DNA of 64,000 bases from Mansonella perstans (taxonomy: Eukaryota; Nematoda; Chromadorea; Rhabditida; Onchocercidae): positions 372,001-436,000 of the forward strand of contig JBAMDO010000570.1 in assembly GCA_037074765.1 (NCBI GenBank), read 5' to 3'. A program made the translations under genes and the position numbers. Within the stretch, counting starts at the first letter, position 1; every line of letters starts with the position of its first letter. Under the pieces are notes generated by a model. The model was not told the origin of the DNA. It saw nothing but the letters and a program-made list of their open reading frames with translations, and made no database searches. This document shows positions 32,101 to 43,951 of the stretch, piece by piece.

Positions 32101-35100
32101 GTTATTTAAGCGAACTTTTTAAATGCATATTTCTGCTGTTAATCCAGCAGAATGATTGCATTGCGATTCCTCTTTCTTTCTTTTTTTGTTAAAATTTATT
32201 TAGCAGTTTGAAATTGCAAGTGAAATCGTTCATTAGCTTGGAAAACAAAAGGACGAATATATTTCTATTCAAGCAGTTGAAAAATCGATAGTTTCGCAGT
32301 CTCAAATTTTGTTTTCAAATTCCTGTTTCATTATGATGAAATTTGTCAGGAAGAGTGTTTTCAAAAATTTTAAAACATATCTTAAATTTGTGGAAAAAAT
32401 TTTACAAATCTGTCATTTCAAATGAATGGAAGTTTAACGAAAAAAAATCATTTTTTTTTGTTACTGAGAAATCTTTTGTTTTCTTCATTCAGACAGTTTG
32501 TGCCAAGTCTGATTTCACTGAATAATTTTGAAACAAATTGTTTCAACATTTGTCAAATCGATCGATTCAGTTGACTCATTTGCTAGTATTAATTTCATGC
32601 TTCATTATTTCACAAAGAGCTTAGCTTGTAGAGCTGAAAAGATGATTGGAATTTCTATTTTTATCTTTTTAGTTCTTAGGCTTAAAATGCAAAATTAATG
32701 TAAAATTAGGGAAAATGATCTCATCTGAGGTTGGAAAAATGCAGGCTTTGGGAGAAAGTGACCTCATCCGGAGTTGACAATGAAACATGGAAGAAAGGCA
32801 TGAAGTTTATTTCCGGATTTCTAACAGTTTTGATTGATGAAGTGACCTGTGCTCATTGATCCATGGCATGAAAAGTTTATTCGTTTTTCGGCCTAAAATT
32901 TCTCACAGGATTGTTAGGGAAGAACAGCTGATTGATTTATCGGTCTTGTAATTTTGTCGCAACTCAAACTTTCTTTTCATTCTCTCGAATAATTTAATTT
33001 TATTTCTATGTTTAAAGATTTATTCTTATGTTTAGTCATTAGCAAAGAATAAAAGATGCAAAGCATATCATTCCATTTTTTTTTTCCATTCAATTAAAAT
33101 GACTATTCAATTTTTTGCCTTTTTCTTTAAAACTTTTGTTAAAAAATTCTCACAAATTTTTTTTATTTCAATAAAATTTCATTCAATTAGATATTCGCTA
33201 ACTTGATTGGCTTATTCTTTGAAAGTTTCTAAAACTTTTTTTCTCTTTTAAAATCATAACTACTGTAAGAGAAAATGAATTCTCATTTTTTTTTTTTTTT
33301 TTTTTTTGTCTCTCATCAGTTATAATATTTAGTGAATAAGTTGTTAGCAGGAAGGGTCAAAAGTGAAGTGCTCACTTATTGAAGCGTTACTGACCATTAG
33401 CTGTCGATCAGTGTTGTGTAATACAATCCCGCAGTAGCTCCTTCTCACTTCGTTTGTTTATGAGAAAAGAAATTGGAAACTTATTCTTTTGCGTTGCATT
33501 AAATTGCTGTTAATGATCGTAAATTATTAAAACAAATTCATTTATTTTTGCTAAATTTAAACATTCAGTCTTTTCTGAGTTCTAAAATTGAAATATTAAT
33601 TTAACACTGTAGCAACAGCAGCAGCAGCAGTAGTAGCAGTAACAGTAGCAATTTCAGTGATATATGTTTAAAATTTAATTAAAAATAAACTATTAATCTT
33701 TGGATGTGTTTTTGAAATATTTATTTTTCACTAAATAATTTGAATGTAATCAATAATTAATCAGAGAGAATTAAGATCAAAGAGTTCTCTAGACGGAGTT
33801 CAATATTTCAGTTTTGACAATGAATAGATGAAGGAGAAGATAAGAAATGATTTACAAGTTTCAAAGGAGAGTTTCAATTCATTTGAATTTTTTTGCCAAT
33901 TTAGCCTTTCAGGACAAATGTACTTTAAATTTGAACTAATCCTAAAAACTATTGATGGATTTGATCTAAGCAGTTTGAATTGTAACAAGAAGATGAAAAA
34001 GATCGATTTAACATGATGTAATCGTGAAGTTTTTCCAATAACAATTTAAATGCCCTCACATGCTATGTATTCATTCTCATAAAATGATTGAAATTTTCCT
34101 TTTTTTCTCTAATTTTAGTCTCATGATTTTATCTTTTCACCCTCACTTCATTCATAAGATAAATTGTTCTTTTTGCTTCGTTGTTACTTTAAAAAACAAA
34201 AAAAAAAAAGAAAAAAAAAACTAAAAAAGCTATTTTAATGAATCATTCCATTCTTTTCTGTTCACTCGAATTCATTTACTTCAAAGATAATTGTTCCTTG
34301 TTTAGCTGATTATTTCCAACTATTCTATCAATAAGTTTGTCCGACTAGTAAAATTAACAGTTATAGTTTATTTATAATTTATATTTAATTCATCTAAATC
34401 GCAATAGTCTTTGAATTTTATTGATGGATTACAAATATCATTCATGTTTAATTTTTCATTGCAATTGCTTTTGAATTAATCATTCCATAAATTTTTTATT
34501 TTTATGTTCGAAAAATTTGAACAACATCCTTGAATAGTTCAAAAATTATTGCTTTATCCATCGACCGATCACTGATCAATTTAATTTATTAAGTTCTCCT
34601 TTTAAATGACTGATTAAAGTTCTCAAAATGTCTAGTTATTTTTCAAGCAGTATTTCGTTTAACTTTAACATATTCATTCATAGTAATACTAATTTAATCC
34701 ATAAAATTTGATGGCATATATAATGAACTTTTCATTATAGCACACATCAAAGTTGAACTTTTAAAATCGCTGATATTTTCAGAGAAAAGAAATTACAGTT
34801 TCTTCAGTTTTTTCTCTCAGCTAATAAAAATAATCAGGTAGTATTTACTAAAGTTCGGATATCATCAACTGCCATAAAACTATTTCATTTTCTTTAATGC
34901 TTTAAAGGTTTCTATTTCAAGATTTCTTTTTTAAATTTGATTTGAACATTTATGAAATATAATTTCAATATATGGTGACGAATGTATTGAATAAGTACTG
35001 AGTGCTATAATTAACTTTGCCTCATTAAAAAATACTTCATTTTTAATAAATTTTTTTGGTCTATCCTATTGATTGCATGAATTATACAGATAGAAGCTAT

Positions 35101-38100
35101 CGTTTTCATGGAACGCTCGAAAAAAGAATTAGGTTATTATGTCATCGCTGTTGCCAACCATTTTCAACTGTCACTATTCCAATTTTGTTTTGCAACTCAT
35201 TTACTTCATTTTAATCATTTATTTTAATGATTGCATTTCGTGGAAAATTTCCTGCAAAAAAAAAATTAACAATTAGAATAATTTTAAATGATGTGACAGT
35301 TTTAATGAATATTTAAATAAATTTTGAAAAAGTTTTAAAGTACGAAAATGATTGAACGACAAAATATAATGCAATTTTAGATGCAGTCAATCGAAATGGG
35401 AAAAAATTGATTGAATATGATGATCAGCTCTTGCATCAGTCATATGGTTCATTAAGTCAACGAAAAAAAGACAGAATTGTTACGAGTATACAAAAGGTAC
35501 ATCAAAGGTATGAATATAAAATTTAAGACTTCAATTTATTCCATGCAAACTTATTGATTTTTAAATATTTCTATTTGTTCAAATGCGATGAATGGTATAA
35601 ATCCATTCTGAACATTTACAATTATTTTATACTCAAACATTCTTATTTTTTGAGTAATATAAGCAAAACTTTAAAATGATGACATACTATTAGCTTACAA
35701 TATATCATCAGTTAAATAGATTTATTTAACTTTTGGGATTAAAATAAATTTTAAAAAGAACTTTGAAATAATTAAAACAAAGTTTTTCTTGTAAAAGTTG
35801 AGATTGTGAAATAAATATGGAGAATTGTAAGCTATGTCAATCATTTCATTCATCATAGACAGTTCATAATTAAATTTCATTAAATGATTACGTTAAATGA
35901 TTAGCTGTAATAAGATGCCGAAATGATGAGATTGATGGAAATTGTTTTGCATCATTCATTTCGATTTTTATCGCTAATTTCAAAATAGTATTTTAAAGTA
36001 AACATCATTACAGCTAATGACGCATTAAACCCAAAAATTTTTATTATTTAAATAAGCTAAAATAGTGTAAAAATTGTTATTAAAATATATTAACACTGAT
36101 AAAACTTGCATAGATGCACACACATACACATGCACACATGTCTCTTTCTCTCTATTTTGTTTCTTTCATTAATACTTTTCTATTAAATTTCTGATTTAAA
36201 GAAACATCAAAGCAGAAATAATTTTCCACTTGCTTTTCATCTGATAGCTTACTTAACATAATAATCGCGTGAATGAATTTTCATTTCAAACTGATAACTT
36301 TTCAGATCTCACAGTGTTGGCACTGATAACTTTTTCTCACTTCATTTGTCACCGTGTAAGCAAAATCTTGGCAATATGTCGTCAGTTCGATACAGTACTC
36401 ATTCAGGTAGCGGTAGTGGTAGCAATGGTGGTAGTTTTTTAAATCCGTTCAAAGCAACGAAGAAATTTTTCAAGAAGTCAGTTAAAAAAGAACTTAAACT
36501 TTTCAAAATATTAATTTACTTGCTTTTTCTTTATTTTTTTAAAAAATATTTTAAATTTTTCAGAATAATTAGCAAAAAATGGAAATGATAATTGGAACAG
36601 AAATAATTGATCTATAAACAATGACTTCAAAATTTTCATTTATTTCAAATTTTAATAAAATATGCAATAAAATTATATTTTCAAATTATATAACATAATT
36701 ATCAGACTAAACATTGATTGGTCTTTTCATTTATTCTCAATTTTATTTTGATATCCTAGTAAAATTACATTTCCGGATTTGAATTTCGATTAAATCAATA
36801 AAAAAAAACTTTTCAGAATATATGATACAGCAACGTTGCCTAACCGATTGCATTCAAAATCATTAGCTTCAAGCGTAACAATACAAAGCGAAATTCCAAC
36901 AACATCGATATCACCGCAACATATTTTTGTTGATGATAGCTATTCCTTGGAATTACCGGATGATGAGCCAAGATATCAGGGTAAGATTTCTCTTTTTTAA
37001 TTTAAAAAACATTTGAGTAAAAATTATAAATAATATTTGAAAAAAAATGAATAGAAGTAAGGTGTTCCAAACAATTAAAAATTGTTGAAATTTAAATTAC
37101 ATTTTAAACTCAAAAAGGTATTCACAAATTTTGATAGTAATAGAAACGGCAAAGAATTGCATACCAAGAAAAGACTTAAATTTATCCACCGTTATCAGTT
37201 TTAGAATTTCGAAAATCAATGGAAATACACAAATACACATTTTTTGCTGAATTATAGGGTAATCTTTGATCTCAATCTTTAGTAATTTTTGATTTCGACC
37301 TTTGATCTTATCTCTCAAGAAGTTTTTCAATCCTCTCAATGTTCATTTCAATTATCTCTTTTATTTCAACTTCTTATGAAATATAATCTGAAAAATAAAA
37401 TTTATTAAAAATTTCGAAATTATACAAAATGAAATTTCACAACAATTCAAAAATGTTCTAAATTTTTTAAAAAAAAATTTAGAACATTGAAATAGAATGT
37501 ATTCCAGACGCACCAAATTCCTGCATCACTACCAATCGTGATTCTGCGCCATCAGTAATGAAAAGAATAACTGTAATTGATGATACAACGAATGATTCCG
37601 GCTTATCACGATCAATAAGTTCCAATGACTCACAAAGAACTTCCTCCGGTGATTTTCGGTCCTGGGATGAAGTTTTCAATCATCTCAAACGTGAAATGGT
37701 AATTTTATTTCTGCATGATTTAATTAAATCAAAAACTACTTTCACAGCAATTTACCGTTGCTGTTAATAAATTTTTTCTTCGGCACTGAATATTTTTTAA
37801 AAATAAAAAAATAATTTGGATATAATTGAACTATTTTAGTAATCATATATACACTTATTATTCGATATTTTCACTTTATTTCTGTTTTTTTTTTTTTGTG
37901 TTAAAATATTCATGCTTCATTTCAGGCTTATATGCGACAGCGTGATGCGCAAATCTTTGCTGATTTGCAATTTGTGGAACTTCAATTACAGAATGTAAAG
38001 AATCAGACTATGGCAAAATCGGAATATACAATTAGCAGTAATAAAAATAGTATTGATACTAATAACAGTGGTGATAATGGCCAGATTTTTGATAAACGAC

Positions 38101-38141
38101 AAATTAAATTAGGCGAATTAGTTGAAAGTATGCCATTGTGA
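20187..38141 (+). CDS. Unrecognised 421-residue Ser/Arg-rich intracellular protein with C-terminal helix
   Basis: Seven exons with continuous phase: 20187-20356 (exon from 20124), 31316-31530, 35381-35507, 36306-36476, 36817-36980, 37496-37698 and 37926-38141. The start is the first of two tandem ATGs. The product has no signal peptide or membrane segment. In order it shows an N-terminal part with SVAFGTWKVGGARELSIKRG, a basic stretch (TRRMDRKRREGTPGSRS), a Gly/Ser run (SGSGSGSNGGS), an acidic segment (LELPDDEPRY), a Ser/Thr-rich stretch (SRSISSNDSQRTSSGD), then a predicted amphipathic helix (WDEVFNHLKREMAYMRQRD and about 20 more residues). That helix loosely resembles the conserved helix of the LURAP1/FAM89 adaptor families, which is inference only. 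The exon 36306-36476 donor (AA|GTCAGT) and the acceptor at 37495 (GAAATAG) were chosen because only they keep the frame open. The first intron is 10,959 bp and the second 3,850 bp. The gene model is secure; the function is unknown. Confidence 0.8.
22747..22797. repeat. Composite GC-rich hairpin in the long intron
   Basis: The inner stem CGGCCT (22760-22765) pairs with AGGCCG (22772-22777) around the loop CATAAT. Outside it, CGATA (22754-22758) pairs with TATCG (22788-22792) and TGTC (22747-22750) with GACA (22794-22797), leaving small bulges. G+C is far above the surrounding intron. Confidence 0.6.
22864..22954 (+). other. Exon-like block with a 16-codon ORF (possible alternative first exon)
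   Basis: A pyrimidine-rich tract (22830-22863, ending GCTGTAG) precedes the block and a consensus donor AAAA|GTGAGT closes it near 22954. It holds ATG at 22879 with an A at -3, reading MAEQITKAKKIQEIIE and stopping at 22929. No frame is open across the whole block, so if transcribed it would be a 5' UTR exon with a short upstream ORF. Confidence 0.25.
31531..35380 (+). other. Second intron of the 421-residue gene
   Basis: 3.85 kb intron. It contains a 22-base T run (33286-33307), a CAG/TAG-type trinucleotide tract (about 33611-33650) and a GC-richer patch (32710-32960) with the loose repeats CTCATCTGAGGTTG and CTCATCCGGAGTTG. No nested gene is supported. Confidence 0.65.
36116..36145. repeat. 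(CA)-rich microsatellite
   Basis: Imperfect CACACA/CATACA tract within the intron 35508-36305. Confidence 0.7.
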
Positions 38142-39330
38142 TAAAACAAAATCTCTCATTTGCTAGATTAAAATCAAACTTCTTGTATTTCTTCAATTTT
38201 TATCTCATTTGTTTTGCTCAATTTCATTTAAAATTTAAATTTGCTGAAAAATTGAAATAAGAAATCTTGAACTGAAAAATGAAAACTTGTTAGCTGAAAC
38301 TAAAATTACAAAAAGTGAAATTTAACACCCCGTCAAATTTATTTCTAGTTATTTTTTGTCTTTTACATTATTAGATATTTATAGTAATTAGTTTTTTTTT
38401 ATCGATAAAACTGATATGAAAGAGTGGGATTAAGAAATGATGTGATGACAGAATGAAAAAAAAGCTTCGTTTTCTTTTCCCAATTATCTCTTCCCTTATT
38501 TTTTTTTGAATTTGAAACTTTATGATTTGAATATTTGCAACACTGTTTGATAATAATAGCAAGTAAAGTAAAGAATTTACTTCATCAAGATGACCTTTGA
38601 AATTAGTTGACATTTTGCTCACTTATTCAACTATTATCCAAAAGGAATAAATATCAATGAAAAGTATTGACCACTTGTCACCTAGATTCAAATCAAACCT
38701 AAGCTAACAATTCTCGTTCTCTTCTCAAAGTAATTAAGCTAATTAATCTCTAATCCATCATCAAAATGATTAACAAAAATTTTAAATTTAGAAAAATTTC
38801 ACAGGGAAAATTAGCTAAATGAGAGAATGCTACGCTACACTTTTAGTCTGTAAACAACCCACTCAACATTACCACCTGCCTCTTATACTATAAATTTAAG
38901 TGGATGCGTTTTTGTTCATCACAGAGCTAATGATGGCGTGCAAACGCGACGCTAGATAGTATCTGTGAATTTTCAACGCTGATGAGAAATTTAATTGTGG
39001 AATCTGAAGCTGCCTGTTCCATCAATTCTGGTTAGCATTCTTGCATTTAAGCAATTAATTACTTTAGTTAATTAGCTCGTTTTGTTCTATTTGGTAAATT
39101 CGTTTCCTTTTTTTACTTTCAGATTCATAAAATTTGGATAACAAATGAGAAATAAAACGATGAAATATGTCAAAATTTTGCTAACACATTAATTAACTAT
39201 GAATTTCGAAGAAATACTCAAATGATTTTACTTTTATCCTATTCAAGTTAATAAAATTTAACTTTCCTTCCATTATTTAATGTTGAAAAATTTTGCTCGC
39301 TTTACGAATCTAAAAGTAAAATCAACTCAC

Positions 39331-39802
39331 TTTGCAAATCCAAAAGTAAAGAAATTTTGCTTATCTTCGAATCTGGAAATAAATAAAATTGAAATTAATT
39401 TGTAAATTTTAATAAAAATCTTTCTAAAATATTTTTAGAAAAACTTGACTGACGTTGCAGTTTTGAAAAGTAATGAAAAAGCTTAAATTGAATTTCAAAA
39501 TAAATAAAATTTAACTTATCTTATAAAATCAGAATAAAAAAAACCGACTGTTGGAATTAGTCGTAACGCCGCAATTGAATCATTGGCCATAAATGATAAC
39601 GTACAATTGGATTTTGCAGATACATTGAGCGGGCTTAGTTTTTGAAGCAAAAATGATCTAGCAATTATCTGGTTATCACTTTTTAGTCAATGTTCAATGT
39701 TCTGAAATGTTCTTCTCCTTGTAAATTTAAAAGTAATGAAAATTTGCTTATCGCTGAATCGCTGAATCTGAAAATAAATGAAATTAAGATTAACTTGTAA
39801 AT
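39331..39802. repeat. Degenerate direct repeat, about 80-85 bp, two clear copies plus a third fragment
   Basis: 39331-39410 and 39719-39802 share, in order, AAAAGTAA, a TTTGCTTATC core, GAATCTG, AAATAAAT, AAATT and TTGTAAAT, with scattered differences. A weaker third version (about 39490-39545) keeps AAAATAAATAAAATT and part of the tail. Confidence 0.65.
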
Positions 39803-40234
39803 CCTGAAGCAAAAAAAATCAACTCACCTTGAAATTTTAAATTTAAGAATATCACAAAAATCAAAATCGTGATCATGTAACGTAATCATATAACCAAAGA
39901 AAACTTTGTTTAAATCATTTTTTGATAATTTGCCATTTCAAAAAAAAATTTTAATAGTTTGGTAGGATGATTTGAATCATTTTCTAGTTACCAAAAAATT
40001 TAAATCGTTTTTGAAATGAAATTTTAATGTCACTTTTTTAATAAATAAAGGTAGTAAAATGAATCTTTTTCAAATGCTTTCTTACTTATGATCATCTTTG
40101 ACTTCATAAAGATTGCATAGAAAATCGGGGATACATCTGGCTTCCGTTTCCTCGAGAAATATGCACCATGAATCTAAAGATATTTAAGAAATAAAAGCAA
40201 AGAAAAAACCGGAAAATAAAATACAACGAGATAA

Positions 40235-40323
40235 AGGAATGCCTTGAATTAACTCTTGACTAACAGGAATGCCTTGAATTACTTCTTGACTAACAGGAAT
40301 GCCTTGAACTACTCTCGACTAAC
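40235..40323. repeat. 30-bp tandem repeat, three copies
   Basis: The unit AGGAATGCCTTGAATTAACT plus CTTGACTAAC starts at 40235, 40265 and 40295. The copies differ at a few positions only, and the third is one base short. Confidence 0.9.
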
Positions 40324-40442
40324 TCCGTAACCCCAAGTACCTTAAATTAAGAATTAACAAACAAAAAAATATGGAAAAATCAAAAGGCTAAGTTAAAGAA
40401 ATACAAGCATACATTGTTTTATGTGCGCAACTGTTGATATGC

Positions 40443-40569
40443 ATGTGTCTGTGTATGTATGTATGTATGCATAGTTGTGTGTGTGTGTGTGTTGTGTATG
40501 TGTGTGTGTGTGTATGTGTGTGTGTGTGTGTATGTGTGTGTGTGTGTATGTGTGTGTGTGTGTGTTGTG

Positions 40570-40600
<31 letters not shown>

Positions 40601-40681
40601 GGTACGTTATATGAGATGTGTATGTGTATGTATATGTGGGTACGTTTTATAAGATGTGTATGTGTATGTGGTTCATGTGTG
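40443..40681. repeat. (GT)n-rich microsatellite
   Basis: About 240 bases of TGTGTG runs interrupted by TATG and GGTACG motifs. The open Cys/Val repeats seen in two frames are a by-product of the dinucleotide and not a protein. Confidence 0.95.
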
Positions 40682-43104
40682 TAGTATTTGCACGTGTCTG
40701 TACATCGACAGTTTTCTTTTGTTTTTTTCCACTCTCTTTCTTTCTGTTACCCTCTTTCCTGTTGTAAATTTCCTCTCTTTTTTATAGTCAAGTGACATTC
40801 TGAAAATAACAATTACAATGATAGTAAGGACATTTTAAACTGAAGAAATATCTGCATTTGGAATAACTTAATAGTTTCTGTCGGGAATTTTTAAAAATTA
40901 AAAGTTTTTGATGGAAATTTCACTAAGATGTTGAAAAGTTGTTGGCTAACTCAACACTAAAAATATGCAAAGAATTTACAGCGTTTCATTCTTTGCATTT
41001 CCTCCCAGCTTCATTCCAAAGCTGTCACTTCATAATCGTTTTGCAATATTGAAAAATCTTCGCATGCTTCTGCAAATATTCATCCTCCTACATATTCCTT
41101 CGCCAACATATTTTCTTGAAATTTAAAATTAGTAGGACAATTTTAATTGCAAAATCTGACTGAAAAAAGGAAAAAATTTTTTGAAGACTCTATAATAAAA
41201 TTTAATTTGAACAATTTTGAATTTCAAATTAAAATTTTTCGATCTTAAAAGAAATTTGGGAAGCAGTTTAGGAAGCAAATAGAAGCAATTTTGCTTTGGG
41301 AAAACATAATTATTAAAATTGAAATTTTGAACGAAAGAAATTCAAATTAAATCAGAGTGTGAAATTTCAAAAACTTTTCATCACTTATCATTACAGCTTT
41401 GAAGAAATGAAGATCTGAGAAGGATGAATGGATTATAATGATATAACTATGCCTGGCCAAATTTCAGCTATTATTGCGATAGATTTGCAGCACAAGCATA
41501 TATTAAAATAAAACTTATGCCGTAACAAATCTACGCACTTTTTTTCGTTAAAGTTAAATTTAAATGTTAAAATTGAACATTAAAACAATTTAGACGTGTT
41601 TGATCTCATTGATACAACTACCAGCCCTGTACTTCTATTGTAATATTGCTGACTGTTGCTATAAATGGTAAGGCAGAATATATGAACTTTGAAAATGCAA
41701 AGATTAGAAGGATTGGGGAAGCAATCTTATTTAATAGTCCGGAAATGGCAAAATACAACTAGTCCTTACTTGGCTACTCATTGTTAATTTAATTTTAAAA
41801 ATTCGCGCTTATCAAAAGAATCAACTGAAAAGAAAGCCTTTTATTATTTGAAAAGTGACTGACATTTTTTTATGCAAAACTTTGCTGTACCGCCGCTGTC
41901 GAATCAATAACTGTAAATGATAATGAATAGTAGAATTTTACAGATACATTTGCGTAAATAATTATTTGATGGTACCATAGTTAATAAAAAATATTTCCGG
42001 TTTTAGCACATAATGTATCCACTTCTTTTCATTACTAGAAATTCTAATGGACAAATAAATGTTCCGCTCAGTGAGCTAAAAGCAAACATAAAATTATTTT
42101 CTGTTTGAAATACAATTTAAAATTTGTTTTCAAATACAATTTGAAAGTTACCAGTTGAAAAACAATTTCAAAGTACGGTCAGAGAGAAATACATTAGAAT
42201 TTTATTGCTAAATTTTTTCTGAAATTTCATCAAATTTTCAATTTATATGTGGTATTATTTTCATCTTTGAAAGTATATTGTTTTTCTTGATGAATGACGC
42301 ATGTCTCAAGTAGCACTTTAAATTGATTGAAAATTTTGTTTTCTCTAATTTCACTTCACACCATTTCATCAACTATTCATTTTAATTAATTCTAACAGTT
42401 TCAACACGTAGAGCAATCTATTATTTAAAAAAAATATTTCGTTTTTGTCATTTCTATCTTCTGTAAAATTTTATCGCCATTCTGTTATTTTTCTTTCGAA
42501 TTGTATTGCGATAAGTGATTTCATAACTATTACTTTGTATTAAAAAATTTTGAGCCATAATCATTATTAATTAAGATAAGGCTTTAGTATTTAAGAAACT
42601 TGAAATGCGTCAATAGACACTTGAAAAAATCTTTTGAAATTAAATAATTTTGATTTAATTAGAATATGCCCATTTTTCTTCGTAACTTTATTTATTTTTT
42701 TTAAAGATATTAGATTAGCAAAATTGAACGATAACGTATAAAGTTGCTAAACGACAACTTTAATACGAATAAATCGGTATACTGTATAGTATTTCGTCAA
42801 AATATACCATATACTTACTAATCGTACTGTTCTCTGTATCACTCGAGGTATCGAAACAGATATGGTATAATTAATTTAATGTCCACTTAATCGAATTGTT
42901 GCAAGAAATTTTATTGACAAATATTTGTTTATCATTAGATTGCTGTAAAAGTTTCTAATATCATTTGCACCACTTTAACAGACCATTCCACGTAAGTTTA
43001 CTTTAACAATTTATCAGAGTCGAAAATTGTGTTAAACAGTTCTGCTGAATTTGCTAAAATGACAAACTTTATTGGAAAATTAATTGTAGTTGCATTCAGT
43101 GAAC

Positions 43105-43139
43105 TTTTTAACTAAGAAAATATGTTTCTTAGTTAAAAA
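43105..43139. repeat. Perfect 15-bp hairpin
   Basis: 43105-43119 is the exact reverse complement of 43125-43139, with loop ATATG. A T-rich 5' arm and A-rich 3' arm flank a CTAAG core. Confidence 0.9.
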
Positions 43140-43885
43140 ATATAATTTGTTTGAAAGGATTGAATGATTTGCTCAGAATTTGCTCAAAGCTCATTTCTTT
43201 TTTCTCAAAAAAAGATATAAACATGAAGTTTTGTCTAAATTTAAAGGTGAAATGCAAATGTATATTTTGAGATTGAATTTGAAAACTAGAACATCATGAA
43301 ATTCAGGTTTTTTTTTTTGAAAAATTATTTGTAAAAAGAATGATGTGTGTAGATATCATTGTAACGTTTGGTCAGAAAATAGACGATCTGAGTATTTTAT
43401 CCAAAATTTGATATTGGCTAAGAGAATAAAACAAAAGGCAACATAAACTGAAGATGAAGATGACATATGAGTTGTGACAGATAACTTATTGCTTATAATA
43501 ATTCAATCAAATGCTTTGAACTTTTTTTAAGTATTTTTTATGAAATTTTTTCTCAAAAAAAAAAAAAATCCACAGTATTTTTTAGAATATGGAGAGCTGA
43601 AATGTGTTTTAGCGATTGGTTCACTAGTTTTTTCTTTATAATTGTTATGAATTAATTACAATTATGCTTATTCTTTCTTTCATCTATTCAACAATTTAAG
43701 TTAATCTAACTCTAGTAATTTAAATTAATCCATGCTAAACAAATAATTTTACAAGCGCTTAATGTTTTGTTCTACTACAACATTTCACGTTAATTCTGTT
43801 TCAATAAATCTCAAACAAGTTCTTACTTACTAATTAAAAACAAAAATTTCTAATTGATAACATTCATAACAATAGAATAGTTGAT

Positions 43886-43891
43886 TTTATT
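43886..43891 (-). terminator. Poly(A) signal of the SDR42E-like gene
   Basis: AATAAA on the minus strand, about 60 bases after the stop codon at 43952. Confidence 0.6.
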
Positions 43892-43951
43892 TGTCGTGCA
43901 ATCGTTTTTTTGTAAAGATGTTAAGCAATAAAAAGAGAAGATATCAGTTTA

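Larger units (their letters stand above)
38142..43885. other. Intergenic spacer between converging genes, repeat-bearing
   Basis: The 421-residue gene (plus) and the SDR gene (minus) end facing each other about 5.8 kb apart. The spacer holds degenerate direct repeats (39301-39810), a 30-bp triplication (40235-40323), a GT microsatellite (40443-40681), nested inverted repeats (42730-42870) and a perfect hairpin (43105-43139). No gene was recognised. Confidence 0.6.

Noticed and set aside
37481..37495. Acceptor TTTAG at 37482 for exon six of the 421-residue gene
   Set aside because: A better consensus, but joining there gives an immediate stop. The acceptor at 37495 keeps the frame.
40434..40684. 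Cys/Val-repeat open frames of about 70 codons
   Set aside because: They are the translation of a GT dinucleotide tract and have no coding character.
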